Of a stretch of 61,431 bases of DNA, positions 7,266-16,101 are shown piece by piece. The DNA lies in the NCBI GenBank assembly GCA_018066285.1, contig JAGHRS010000037.1, forward strand, positions 1 to 61,431, in the 5' to 3' direction. Numbering within the stretch: position 1 is the first letter of the stretch; each line of letters begins with the position of its first letter. The translations under genes and the position numbers were made by a program. The stretch comes from Candidatus Treponema caballi. Its GTDB lineage: Bacteria; Spirochaetota; Spirochaetia; Treponematales; Treponemataceae. The notes beneath the pieces are model-generated. The model was not told the origin of the DNA and did not search any database. It was given only the letters and a program-made list of their open reading frames with translations.

Positions 7266-10200
7266 CTATGCGAGCTGCATGAGCTTCTCGCGGATGAACA
7301 CGCTCTTCTCTCTCAGACTGATTTTTCCCGTCTTCATAATCATGACGTTCGGGCGCATCGGGTCAAGCTTTACGTTACCGTTACTTTCCTTGATAAGCCT
7401 GAGCGCTTTATCAATGCTGATGTTCGCAACCTGCGCAAACTCAATCTGCACCTGGCCCATCCGCTCTTTAAGTGTGGAGATGTTGAGCTGTCTGCAGATT
7501 ATGCGGATCTCTGCGAGCGCGAGCAGGCTGTACACTTCATCAGGCACAGGTCCAAAACGGTCTTCAAGCTCACCGTATACAGCGTCGAATTCGTGCTTTG
7601 TCGAAATGGAGGCAATCTTCTTGTAGATTTCCATCTTGGTCTGCGGATTCTTTATGTACGTTTCGGGGATGAAGCCCGTGTACTCCAGTTCAAGCAGAAC
7701 CTCGTTCTCAGGCTCATAATGCTCATCGGTGAGCCGCTTTACCGCGTCCTCAAGAAGGCGGAGGTACATGTCAAAGCCGACTGAGTAGACGTTTCCTGAC
7801 TGGTCTCTTCCAAGCAGGTTTCCTGCTCCGCGAATTTCCATATCTTTCATGGCAATCTTGAAGCCTGAACCTAAGTCGGTGAAGTCACTGATTACCTGAA
7901 GGCGTTTCATCGCAATCTCAGAAAGCGCGCGGTTTTCAGGATAGAACAGGTACGCGTACGCACATCTGTCAGAACGGCCGACGCGGCCGCGGAGCTGATA
8001 CAGCTGTGAAACGCCGTACATATCAGCACGGTCTATGATGATGGTGTTGACGTTCGGTATGTCTATGCCGTTTTCAATAATGGTCGTTGCAACAAGGATG
8101 TGAAAGCCGCCCATCTTGAAGCGGCGGAAAATGTCGTCCAGCTCCTGGCTTGTCATCTGGCCGTGTGCAACATCAACAAGCATTTCTGGCACGAGTTTCT
8201 CAATCTTGATGCGCACTTCATCAAGATCTTCCACGCGGTTATGCAGATAGAAGACCTGTCCGCCGCGCTCCACTTCCCGCCTTATGGCAGCTGCAACGCG
8301 GTCATCGTTGTATGCGTCTATGACCGTCTCTACAGGATGGCGGTTCTGCGGCGGCGTTGTCAGAAGGCTCATGTCGCGTATCTTGAGCATGCTCATGTGC
8401 AGTGTACGCGGAATAGGCGTCGCGCTCATGGCAAGATAGTCTATGTTTGTCTTAAGCTCTTTGAGCTTTTCCTTGTCCTTTACGCCGAACCGCTGTTCCT
8501 CATCAATGACCATAAGGCCCAGGTTCTTGAACTTTACGTCCTTCTGGATGATGCGGTGCGTTCCTATCAGGATGTCTATCTCGCCTTTCTCAAGCTTTTC
8601 AAGCGTCTTTTTCTGTTCAGCGGGAGGCACAAAGCGCGACAGTTGTGCAATGCGCACAGGGAACGACTGGAAGCGGTTCACAAAGCTTTCGTAGTGCTGC
8701 TCTGCTAAAAGCGTGGTTGGTGCCATGAAAGCGACCTGCTTGCCGCCCATGACAGCCTTGAAACACGCGCGCATGGCCATTTCGGTCTTTCCGTAGCCTA
8801 CGTCACCGCACACGAGGCGGTCCATAGGAACAGGCTTTTCCATGTCTTCCTTGATTTCTTTGGCAACAGTAATCTGATCATCAGTTTCCGTATACGGGAA
8901 CGCCGCCTCAAACGCAGTCTGCCACTCGGTATCTTTCGGGAAAGCGTAACCGCGCGCCGCCTTGCGCTTTGAGTAGAGCAATATGAGCTTTTCGGCTATG
9001 TCTTCAACTGAGGATTTGACCTTGTTCTTGCGGTTCTCCCATGATTTGGAGCCGATTCTGTCGAGCTTGGGCGCGTTGCCCTCATTACCGATATAGCGCT
9101 GAACCAGGTTGACCTGTTCAATCGGAATGAAGACCGTTTCTTCTTCCGCATACTCAAGCTTGATGTAATCGCGCTCGTTTCCAAGCGCCTTAACGCGCTC
9201 AATGCCCTTGAAAAGACCGATTCCGTAGTTTACATGAACGACATAGTCGCCCGGATTAAGCTCGACGAACGTATCAATGACGGCGCTCTTTGCCTTGTGA
9301 AGCGAATGAGGCGCCCTCTTCCGCCTACCGAAAATCTCGTTCTCCTGAATGACCAGGAGCTTTATGTCAGGAATGCCGAAGCCCGCAGAAAGCGGCTCTG
9401 GCAGCACCTTTACATCCGGATAGTCGCGGAGGAGCTCTTCAATGCGGAGCGCCTGATTGTCGCTTTCAGCATAGACAACGACATCCCAGCCGTCGTTTAA
9501 AAGGCCCGCGACGCTCTCTTTCAGAAAGCTGATGTTGCCGAAGAAGCTGTGTGGCGGATCCACGTTGAACATGATGCGTCCGCTGTCACCTTCTCCTTCT
9601 GCTCCATGAATGGTCCTGAAGAGAACTGACTTGTCGTGTTTCCCTGATGAAGGCGCAAGTTCTGCAAATGGAAGCAGTTGCGTCTGTGGCGGTGGTACGG
9701 GGCGTGAAAGACGCTCTTTCCTGTACATGCCCAGGTATTCGCGGTCAAAACTTTCCTGAGAGTTCGCGAGTTTGTCGTAATCCATGTAAAAGACCGGAAT
9801 GTCTTCACCGATGTAGTCCAGAATGGTATACATCCTGTCAAAGACAAGCGGATAGAAAAGCTCCTCGCCTTCGGATTCCCGGCTTTCAAGAAGCTCAGCA
9901 ACAAGCTGTTCACCCGCCTGACGGAATGCGTCCTCATCGGTGACCATGAGTGCGCCTGTATCATCCTGACCACGGACAGGCTTCAGGAACGGCTCGAGTT
10001 TTGGCTCAAGAGCGCTCACCAGTTCATCCGTCCACAGTATTTCCTTCATCGGATAGATGATGAGTGAATCAAGGCTTTCGGCCGTGCTCTGCGTCATCGG
10101 GTCAAACGTGCGTATCTGCTCTATCGTGTCAAAGTCAAAAACAATGCGGTGCGCCGTTTCCTCTCCGGGCATGAAAATGTCAAGGACCTCTCCACGAAGC

Positions 10201-10760
10201 GTAAACTCACCGCGGACAGTAACGCGCGGCACGCGGATATATCCTTGTGATACAAGACGTTCGGACAGTTTTATCGGATCAAAATCAACGCCTTTCTTTA
10301 TCTGGAATATAAGTTTTTTCTCGTATTCAGGATCCGGAACCGGTGTCTGGAAAGAACGTTGCGGAATAATGTAAATCCGTCCGTTTCCATCATTCTCAGC
10401 TCCTTTTGATACGGCAAGTTTAGCAAGCACTGACGCACGTTCACCAAAAACAACAGAACCTTTAGCGACGCTTCTGTACGGAACGGTTCCCCACCAGGGC
10501 AGCGTCAGTATTTCTTTATTGACTTTGAAAGTTTTCAGATCAACTGCAATTTCCTGAACATCCTTTTCTGTAGGCGCAACAATCAGTAAATCTTTTTTTG
10601 AGGAACGGGCATATTCTGCAAGGAAAAATGAATACAGAGCACCCTGAAGTCCCTCTATTTCTTTTGGAAAAACAGCATCAGCGCTATGAAGAGACTCGAT
10701 GACGTGTGTCAGTTCAGGCCATGAAGCAATTTTGTTTTCAGGTAATAATAAGGTATTCAT
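7266..10760 (-). CDS. mfd: Transcription-repair coupling factor Mfd
   Basis: 1164 aa, full length for Mfd. It removes RNA polymerase stalled at lesions and recruits UvrA. The N-terminal UvrB-like module (about 1-350) is followed by the RNA-polymerase-interacting domain (about 480-560, PGDYVVHVNYGIGLFKGI), a RecG-like superfamily 2 helicase (Walker A GDVGYGKTE, Walker B DEEQRFG, motif III SATPIPRT, motif VI QLRGRVGRSDR) and the C-terminal regulatory domain. The ATG at 10760 has no strong ribosome site. The intergenic region to the divergent gene is only 51 bases. Confidence 0.97.
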   Translation of the reverse strand: MNTLLLPENKIASWPELTHVIESLHSADAVFPKEIEGLQGALYSFFLAEYARSSKKDLLIVAPTEKDVQEIAVDLKTFKVNKEILTLPWWGTVPYRSVAKGSVVFGERASVLAKLAVSKGAENDGNGRIYIIPQRSFQTPVPDPEYEKKLIFQIKKGVDFDPIKLSERLVSQGYIRVPRVTVRGEFTLRGEVLDIFMPGEETAHRIVFDFDTIEQIRTFDPMTQSTAESLDSLIIYPMKEILWTDELVSALEPKLEPFLKPVRGQDDTGALMVTDEDAFRQAGEQLVAELLESRESEGEELFYPLVFDRMYTILDYIGEDIPVFYMDYDKLANSQESFDREYLGMYRKERLSRPVPPPQTQLLPFAELAPSSGKHDKSVLFRTIHGAEGEGDSGRIMFNVDPPHSFFGNISFLKESVAGLLNDGWDVVVYAESDNQALRIEELLRDYPDVKVLPEPLSAGFGIPDIKLLVIQENEIFGRRKRAPHSLHKAKSAVIDTFVELNPGDYVVHVNYGIGLFKGIERVKALGNERDYIKLEYAEEETVFIPIEQVNLVQRYIGNEGNAPKLDRIGSKSWENRKNKVKSSVEDIAEKLILLYSKRKAARGYAFPKDTEWQTAFEAAFPYTETDDQITVAKEIKEDMEKPVPMDRLVCGDVGYGKTEMAMRACFKAVMGGKQVAFMAPTTLLAEQHYESFVNRFQSFPVRIAQLSRFVPPAEQKKTLEKLEKGEIDILIGTHRIIQKDVKFKNLGLMVIDEEQRFGVKDKEKLKELKTNIDYLAMSATPIPRTLHMSMLKIRDMSLLTTPPQNRHPVETVIDAYNDDRVAAAIRREVERGGQVFYLHNRVEDLDEVRIKIEKLVPEMLVDVAHGQMTSQELDDIFRRFKMGGFHILVATTIIENGIDIPNVNTIIIDRADMYGVSQLYQLRGRVGRSDRCAYAYLFYPENRALSEIAMKRLQVISDFTDLGSGFKIAMKDMEIRGAGNLLGRDQSGNVYSVGFDMYLRLLEDAVKRLTDEHYEPENEVLLELEYTGFIPETYIKNPQTKMEIYKKIASISTKHEFDAVYGELEDRFGPVPDEVYSLLALAEIRIICRQLNISTLKERMGQVQIEFAQVANISIDKALRLIKESNGNVKLDPMRPNVMIMKTGKISLREKSVFIREKLMQLA

Positions 10761-10811
10761 TTATTATGTCCGATACTATATAATATAAAGGTATATTCAG
10801 GAGTTGTTAAC

Positions 10812-11765
10812 GTGAAACGATTTCAATGGTGCATTATAGCTGTTTTTCTTCTTTTTGCACAGAGTGTGTTTTGTCAGACTGCCAATGCTTCCCAGAACCT
10901 TCTGGTTTCAGCAAATTACTATGACAAGACAATCTACTACCCGTCTGAGGCTGATGACAATCCCGTATTTGTCCGTATAACACTTGCAAATACAGGAACT
11001 GAAACCATACGTTTCAAGATGGCTGATGACCACGCGTTCAGCATGGATTTTGTCGCCATTACTGCAAAGAATGCCGCTCTCAATCAGAATGAAGCACTCA
11101 TTCAGAAACGCTCCACAAGCCAGACAGTCTATTTCAGGGAACTGGCTCTTGAACCGGGTGAAGAGTACTCTTTCGTCGAAAACCTTAAAGAATATGTAAA
11201 CATTCCTGATTCTTCAGTGTATTACTTCAACGTGCGCTTCTATCCGGAACTCCTTAAATCAAAACTGACCTATATTGATTCAAACAGGCTTTCACTTGAT
11301 GTCCGTCCGCTTCCAAACGCAATCATTGCACAGACACAGCAGAAGACAACTCAGTCTGCAGTGCTTAAGCCAGAAGCCATCTCTCCGGATAAAGTCATTG
11401 AGCGGACAATCATCGCCCGCCAGAAGAGCCTTTGGGAAGAGTTTTTCCTGTACATGGACCTTGAGCAGATGCTCCAGAGTGATGAAATCCGAGACAGGAA
11501 ATACCGCGCAGCCTCTGCCGCAGACCGTGCGACACAGCTTCTCGAGTTCAAGGAACTGTTCAAGACAAACGACCTCATCGCTTCCCCGGATGAATTCGAA
11601 ATCATGAAAACTGAATACTCACAGACAGATGGAACGGTAACTGTCATCGAGCGTTTCAATGAAGAGACCTATGTTCAGATACGCGAATATGTATACTACC
11701 TCCGCCTCAGGGATGGAATCTGGCAGCTGTACAAGTATGACGTCAACAACGTGGGGACAGAATGA
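10812..11765 (+). CDS. Exported protein, unknown function
   Basis: 317 aa with a GTG start after AGGAG (spacing 7-8). Residues 1-22 form a signal peptide (KRFQWCIIAVFLLFAQSVFC), with either signal peptidase I cleavage or, less likely, lipidation at Cys22. The first part (30-150) has a beta pattern with NPVFVRITLANTGTETIRF, resembling an Ig-like or BsuPI-type fold. The second part (220-317) is helical then beta, ending in a domain resembling the NTF2-like folds of secreted proteins. It overlaps the next gene by 4 bases (ATGA), so the three genes to 13297 form an operon. Function unknown. Confidence 0.8.
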   Translation: MKRFQWCIIAVFLLFAQSVFCQTANASQNLLVSANYYDKTIYYPSEADDNPVFVRITLANTGTETIRFKMADDHAFSMDFVAITAKNAALNQNEALIQKRSTSQTVYFRELALEPGEEYSFVENLKEYVNIPDSSVYYFNVRFYPELLKSKLTYIDSNRLSLDVRPLPNAIIAQTQQKTTQSAVLKPEAISPDKVIERTIIARQKSLWEEFFLYMDLEQMLQSDEIRDRKYRAASAADRATQLLEFKELFKTNDLIASPDEFEIMKTEYSQTDGTVTVIERFNEETYVQIREYVYYLRLRDGIWQLYKYDVNNVGTE

Positions 11766-12904
11766 AAGCAGTTCTGATAGCTGAATCAGAAGACACAATC
11801 AACGAATACTCATCGTTTCTTGAAGAAGCCGGCGCAGATGTAATCACCTACCGCTGGTTTCTCAAGGCTCTTGATAACCTTACCGAAATCCAGCCTCACA
11901 TGATTATTGTAAGCGCTCAGGATTTCCCTCGCCACTGGAAGACAATCTTCACGCATCTTGAAGCCGGAGAAGTTACAACACAGCCTTTGGTGTACCTTAT
12001 CGGAGCTCCCGATTTTCCAGAGGAAGAAAAGAAAAAGGCAATGTTCCTTGGAGCACACGACATTTTCCAGTCTCCACTGACAGACCGTGACAAAAACAGT
12101 CTTTTAAGCATGCTTCCTGCAGGCATGACAGTTGAAACAGCTGTTCCACAGCATGAAACAGCGCCGCTTCCAGAACCTGTTACCGAGGAAACGTCTTCAG
12201 CCACTGACGATCAGATTACAAAAGAAGAACCTTCTGTTGAAGAACTGGAAGAAGAGGCTGTCGGAGAATATGCTGCACTCAAGGCAGCCGCAGAAGCAGA
12301 AGAAGCCGCTGCTGCTGCAGAAGAGGCTGTCTCTGCCGCAAAAGCAGAAGCTGAAGCTGATGAATTTAACAAAGTCGACTCTGAATTATCGGATTTCAAT
12401 CCTCACGACGAGGCTGCCATGGAAGAATTCATGGAAAATGGCATTACCGAACAGGATAATTCACTTGTCGTAGAAGGCGCTGACGAAGACATCCTTACAA
12501 AACTCGAAGATGAGATGACCATTAAGGAAATTCCTGATGACCTTAAGGAAGAGGCAGTTGTCGAAGAAGAACCTGCCGTTGAGGAAGATACAGTTGTCGA
12601 AGAAGAGCGTCCCGAACAGGTAACATGGTCTGCTCCTATTGATGAAATTGAGGAAGAAAGTGCAGAAGAGCCAATTCAGTTCTCTTTCATTAATCCTAAA
12701 TCTGGTCTTGTCGTTAATGGAACTGTACAGAATTACAATCATCCGACTTTGAAGTTTGTTCCAGAAAATGATGAAGTATTGGAAGGAGTCCGTTTCGGTC
12801 AGATTCTTGAGCAGTGCAAGTTTACTTTTGAGGGAGAAACAATCAAGACACGCGCCCAGGTACGTGGCCTTGGACAGACAGTAGAATTCTGCCTTCTTTA
12901 CTGA
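11762..12904 (+). CDS. Pseudo-receiver protein with acidic linker and PilZ-like C-terminus
   Basis: 380 aa. Residues 1-120 have the alpha/beta layout of a response-regulator receiver (MKAVLIAESEDTINEYSSFL, then IQPHMIIVSAQDF), but the end of strand 3 reads VSAQ instead of a phosphorylatable Asp, so phosphorylation is doubtful. Residues 125-300 are an Ala/Glu-rich low-complexity linker. The last 75 residues (FINPKSGLVVNGTV to VEFCLLY) have a PilZ-like beta-barrel pattern, though I see no clear RxxxR. It may be a scaffold in motility or second-messenger signalling. It is translationally coupled to the exported protein before it and lies 3 bases before the zinc-ribbon protein. Confidence 0.7.
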   Translation: MKAVLIAESEDTINEYSSFLEEAGADVITYRWFLKALDNLTEIQPHMIIVSAQDFPRHWKTIFTHLEAGEVTTQPLVYLIGAPDFPEEEKKKAMFLGAHDIFQSPLTDRDKNSLLSMLPAGMTVETAVPQHETAPLPEPVTEETSSATDDQITKEEPSVEELEEEAVGEYAALKAAAEAEEAAAAAEEAVSAAKAEAEADEFNKVDSELSDFNPHDEAAMEEFMENGITEQDNSLVVEGADEDILTKLEDEMTIKEIPDDLKEEAVVEEEPAVEEDTVVEEERPEQVTWSAPIDEIEEESAEEPIQFSFINPKSGLVVNGTVQNYNHPTLKFVPENDEVLEGVRFGQILEQCKFTFEGETIKTRAQVRGLGQTVEFCLLY

Positions 12905-12907
12905 TAT

Positions 12908-13297
12908 ATGAGCGCAAACAGCCAGCCACTTGCAAAGTTCTTCTGCGAATTCTGTGATTACGAAGTACCAATAGACGCACGTATCTGTCCCCGTTGCGGC
13001 CACTTTTTCGCTTCTGTACGCTGCCCTGTCTGTGGCAAGGTCGGCGATCAGTCTATGTTCAAACATGGCTGTCCTAAATGCGGATATGCCGGAACACCGA
13101 AAAAGAAGCAGCAGGCTTTTGAAGAAGCCGGACAGCCCAAGGAAAGACGCAAACTTACCCTTCCCAAGTTCAACGGAATCAATCTTCCTGAAGGCAATCA
13201 TCGTAAGGTAACGACAGGTTCCCTCCCCATCTGGATTTACATCGTTGTACTGGGGCTTGTTCTCGGCATCCTTGTTCTCGCCGTCGCCGTTCTGTAG
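12908..13297 (+). CDS. Tail-anchored double zinc-ribbon protein
   Basis: 129 aa. Three CxxC pairs plus a fourth (CEFC, CPRC, CPVC, CPKC between residues 13 and 60) make two zinc ribbons. A Lys-rich linker follows, then one C-terminal membrane helix (about 106-128, IYIVVLGLVLGILVLAVAVL), so the ribbons face the cytoplasm. Third gene of the 10812-13297 operon. The family is common and functionally vague, and the partner is unknown. Confidence 0.8.
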   Translation: MSANSQPLAKFFCEFCDYEVPIDARICPRCGHFFASVRCPVCGKVGDQSMFKHGCPKCGYAGTPKKKQQAFEEAGQPKERRKLTLPKFNGINLPEGNHRKVTTGSLPIWIYIVVLGLVLGILVLAVAVL

Positions 13298-13348
13298 GGA
13301 TTGACACTCTCCCACATTATTTGTTATAGTCAACTCATCCAACGGATT

Positions 13349-13432
13349 GCCCGGATGGTGGAATTGGTAGACACGCTAGTTTCAGGTACTAGAGCTCTTA
13401 CGGGTGTGCAAGTTCAAGTCTTGTTCCGGGCA
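13349..13432 (+). tRNA. tRNA-Leu (CAG)
   Basis: Acceptor stem GCCCGGA / TCCGGGC, D arm with AATTGGTAGA, anticodon stem CTAGT/ACTAG around TTCAGGT giving anticodon CAG (13383-13385), the long variable arm of a class II tRNA, and T arm GCAAG-TTCAAGT-CTTGT. CCA is not encoded; discriminator A. Confidence 0.95.
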
Positions 13433-13472
13433 ACAAAAAAAAGACAGTCTTTACGACTGTCTTTTTTTTTAT
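13433..13472. terminator. Bidirectional terminator between tRNA-Leu and hydA
   Basis: An A-run plus GACAGTC, loop TTTAC, then GACTGTC plus a T-run. It works on the plus strand for the tRNA and on the minus strand for the hydrogenase gene ending at 13497. Confidence 0.85.
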
Positions 13473-13496
13473 TTCATCCCATAGTGATGACGTACA

Positions 13497-14918
13497 TCAT
13501 TTAAGCACTGAAACTGCATCAAGAATCGTTTTTTCAAGCGCTTCTCTTCCATAACTGTCTACGTCAGCCTTGTTCTTTTCGCCATGAGTCAGGCATCCGG
13601 CACCACCAATACAGCCTCCTGTGCAAGCCATTCCTTCAATGAAGTTAGCCTGCAGTTTTCCGGCTTTTTTCTGCATGAGCGCCACCTTGCACTGTTCAAT
13701 ACCGTCACAGACGCAAGGTTTCAGCATAAATTCAAGATTCTGCTCTTTTATTGCCTCAGCAACAGCATCCGCAAGACCACCGCTTCTCGCAAAAATACGG
13801 CCGAAGTAAGAAGCATTATCAAGAAGCCCTTCATCAAGCGATGTAAGGTCAATTTCACGGCTGTCAAACAAAGCCTGTAATTCTTCAAACGTCAGTACTG
13901 CATCAACATACGCTTTCACGTCTTCTCTCTGTACTTCCATTTTCTTAGCTGTACAGGGCCCGATAAATACTGTCCTGCAGTTTTCTTCATGCTCCTTCAC
14001 ATATTTTGCAATAACAGCCATCGGAGAAAGATTATGAGAAACAAACTGTTTCAGTTCTGGGAAAGTCTTTTCTATGTAGCTTACAAAGGCAGGACAGCAG
14101 GAACTTGTAAGGAATCCTTCTTCAACCAGTTCCCTGGATTCATCCTGTGCCACCATATCCGCGCCCAGAGCCGCTTCAATGACCGTGTGAAACCCGAGTT
14201 TATGAAGACCCGTTATTACCTGGCCCAGTTTCGCATAAGAAAACTGACTTGATATGGAAGGTGCAACTATGGCGTAGATCTTATAGTTCTGATTACCGTG
14301 ACTGCCCTTAAGCATATCAATGACATTCAGAATAAAGGATTTGTCATTTATGGCACCAAAAGGACAGGCATACACGCACGCACCGCAGGATATGCACTTG
14401 TTGTTGTCAATGCGCGCCTGCTTTTCTTCTCCCATTGAAATTGCCTTTATTTTGCAGGCTGTCTCACAAGGACGCCTGTAATTATGGATGGCACTGTATG
14501 GGCATACTTTAGAGCAGGAACCACATTCCTTACATTTTGATTTATCGATGTGCGCCACGTGGTTTTCATCGAAAGTAATGGCTCCAAAGCGGCACGCATC
14601 CTCACAGCGGTGTGCCAGACAACCACGACACGCATTCGTCACCTCGTATCCGCCCATAGGACATTCGTCACAGGCAATATCAATGACTTCAATCACATTA
14701 GGATTCTTTTTATTTCCACCCATGGCAATCTTTACCCTTTCTGCAAGGATGGCACGTTCCTTATAGACACAGCACCGCATGGTAGGCTTTTTTCCTGGCA
14801 CAATAATCTTTGGGATATCAATAAGGTTTTCCTGAAGGGTATCATCCCATGCCTGTTTAGCAACCTCACGCAGCACCTTATATTTCAGGTACTGAACTTT
14901 TGTATCAAATTTCCTCAT
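13497..14918 (-). CDS. [FeFe] hydrogenase with N-terminal ferredoxin domains (group B-like)
   Basis: A 473-aa iron-only hydrogenase catalysing 2H+ + 2e- to H2. The N-terminal Cys-rich region (C83, C86, C97, C100, C105, C109) is followed by two 4Fe-4S ferredoxin motifs (C129/132/135 with C139, and C175/178/181 with C185). The H-cluster domain has L1 TSSCCPAF (C274, C275), L2 IGPCTAKK (C322) and L3 EGMACTGGCIGG (C432, C436). All four H-cluster cysteine ligands and the proton-transfer cysteine are present. No NADH or flavin modules are fused, so electrons probably come from ferredoxin. Last gene of the adhE-hydrogenase cluster, 10 bases after the phosphatase gene. Confidence 0.92.
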   Translation of the reverse strand: MRKFDTKVQYLKYKVLREVAKQAWDDTLQENLIDIPKIIVPGKKPTMRCCVYKERAILAERVKIAMGGNKKNPNVIEVIDIACDECPMGGYEVTNACRGCLAHRCEDACRFGAITFDENHVAHIDKSKCKECGSCSKVCPYSAIHNYRRPCETACKIKAISMGEEKQARIDNNKCISCGACVYACPFGAINDKSFILNVIDMLKGSHGNQNYKIYAIVAPSISSQFSYAKLGQVITGLHKLGFHTVIEAALGADMVAQDESRELVEEGFLTSSCCPAFVSYIEKTFPELKQFVSHNLSPMAVIAKYVKEHEENCRTVFIGPCTAKKMEVQREDVKAYVDAVLTFEELQALFDSREIDLTSLDEGLLDNASYFGRIFARSGGLADAVAEAIKEQNLEFMLKPCVCDGIEQCKVALMQKKAGKLQANFIEGMACTGGCIGGAGCLTHGEKNKADVDSYGREALEKTILDAVSVLK

Positions 14919-14928
14919 ATAATCTCCT

Positions 14929-16101
14929 TTAGAAATAGCTGACCTTTATTCTCTTTCCCATCTGCCTCAGACATACAGACAATTCTTCCACAAGGTTCAT
15001 CTTGATGTTGAAGTTAATAGGCAGATCAGGATTCTGATGCGCCGGATTAACAGCCCGTCCTACATAAAACGTAATGTCAGTCGCTTCCTCGAACAGCATG
15101 CGGCAGATGAGAGAAACGCCATCCCGACCGAATCCCCATTTTTCGTAAAGTCTGTTCTCACCAAGCACATCGTGAGCATACTCAACAACCCGGCTTACGG
15201 TAATGACGCCTTCTGTAACCAGATCAACGCCTTCAATCCGTGCTATGGGAGGAACGTCAGACTTCACGAAACTGATGTCTACCTCAACTTTCTTGCCTAG
15301 GTATTTTGCAGCAATTGATGATGTAGTTCCTCCGCAGATGATGTGCTTTCCCTCTTTTGAGAAAAAGAGTGCCATCATGCGGTTGCAGTCATCCCTGTCT
15401 CTTGGTGGACCAAACAGAATGTTCATGGGAATGCGCTTCCTTATTTTCAGTACGTACGCCGTTGCATCATCTCCAGGATGATACCCATAGAGTTTGTTGA
15501 CCTCATCAATCAGCATCGTTGAAAGCGTTTTTGCCGTATATCCGGCAACACTGACTGCTTCCATAAAAGCGATGATGTCAGACCTTTTCCAGCCGAAATT
15601 GTACGCAAGACCTATTCCCGCATGAGGACATCCATCGCTCATTGCAATGAAAATGTCATCTTCCTGCAGTTTCAGGAGCGAGTGATAGATCTTCTTTCCA
15701 CCGATAACCATTTCTGTCTTGGGGTAATCGTAATTCTGTCCATTACGAAGCAGAATGGTCAGCGGATTGTCGTACTGAATAAGCTCCATCTCGCTGTTTC
15801 CAACAAGATGCAGTATCGTAAACGTGGAATACGCAACACCCCTCACGGAACAGATGGGAAGTGTCTGCGCAATGGTTTCCACGCAATCGGACAGGGAAAG
15901 GCCTTCAGCCATCATCGTAGAAATAATCTTACTCGTCAGCGTTGAGAGGATACTCGCCTTTACACCACTGCCAAGACCATCCGCAAGAACAACGACCATA
16001 GAATCGTCATTCTGCTCGACTACATCCACATGGTCTCCACACAGCTGTTCGCCATCATGGTTTATGCTCTGGAAGCCAATATCAGCACAAAGGTCATTCA
16101 T
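14929..16101 (-). CDS. PP2C/SpoIIE-type protein phosphatase
   Basis: 390 aa. Residues 1-235 form a PP2C-fold Ser/Thr phosphatase: VVVLADGLGSGVKAS (metal Asp41), IFIAMSDGCPHAG and PGDDATAYVLK supply the metal-binding aspartates. The C-terminal 150 residues (from about NILFGPPRDRDD) are a second alpha/beta domain without a name I can assign. It overlaps the sensory hydrogenase by 8 bases and precedes the second hydrogenase. This is the known genomic pairing of PAS-type [FeFe] hydrogenases with PP2C phosphatases, so it probably relays the H2 or redox signal. Its target is unknown. Confidence 0.88.
   Translation of the reverse strand: MNDLCADIGFQSINHDGEQLCGDHVDVVEQNDDSMVVVLADGLGSGVKASILSTLTSKIISTMMAEGLSLSDCVETIAQTLPICSVRGVAYSTFTILHLVGNSEMELIQYDNPLTILLRNGQNYDYPKTEMVIGGKKIYHSLLKLQEDDIFIAMSDGCPHAGIGLAYNFGWKRSDIIAFMEAVSVAGYTAKTLSTMLIDEVNKLYGYHPGDDATAYVLKIRKRIPMNILFGPPRDRDDCNRMMALFFSKEGKHIICGGTTSSIAAKYLGKKVEVDISFVKSDVPPIARIEGVDLVTEGVITVSRVVEYAHDVLGENRLYEKWGFGRDGVSLICRMLFEEATDITFYVGRAVNPAHQNPDLPINFNIKMNLVEELSVCLRQMGKRIKVSYF

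Noticed and set aside
8100-8708. 202-codon plus-strand frame inside mfd
   Set aside because: Antisense shadow of the helicase domain.
12461-13342. 293-codon minus-strand frame
   Set aside because: Runs antisense through the pseudo-receiver and zinc-ribbon genes, no domain, no ribosome site.
13301-13504. Plus-strand frame with RMVELVDTLVSG
   Set aside because: It is the translation of the tRNA-Leu gene, a well-known false ORF.
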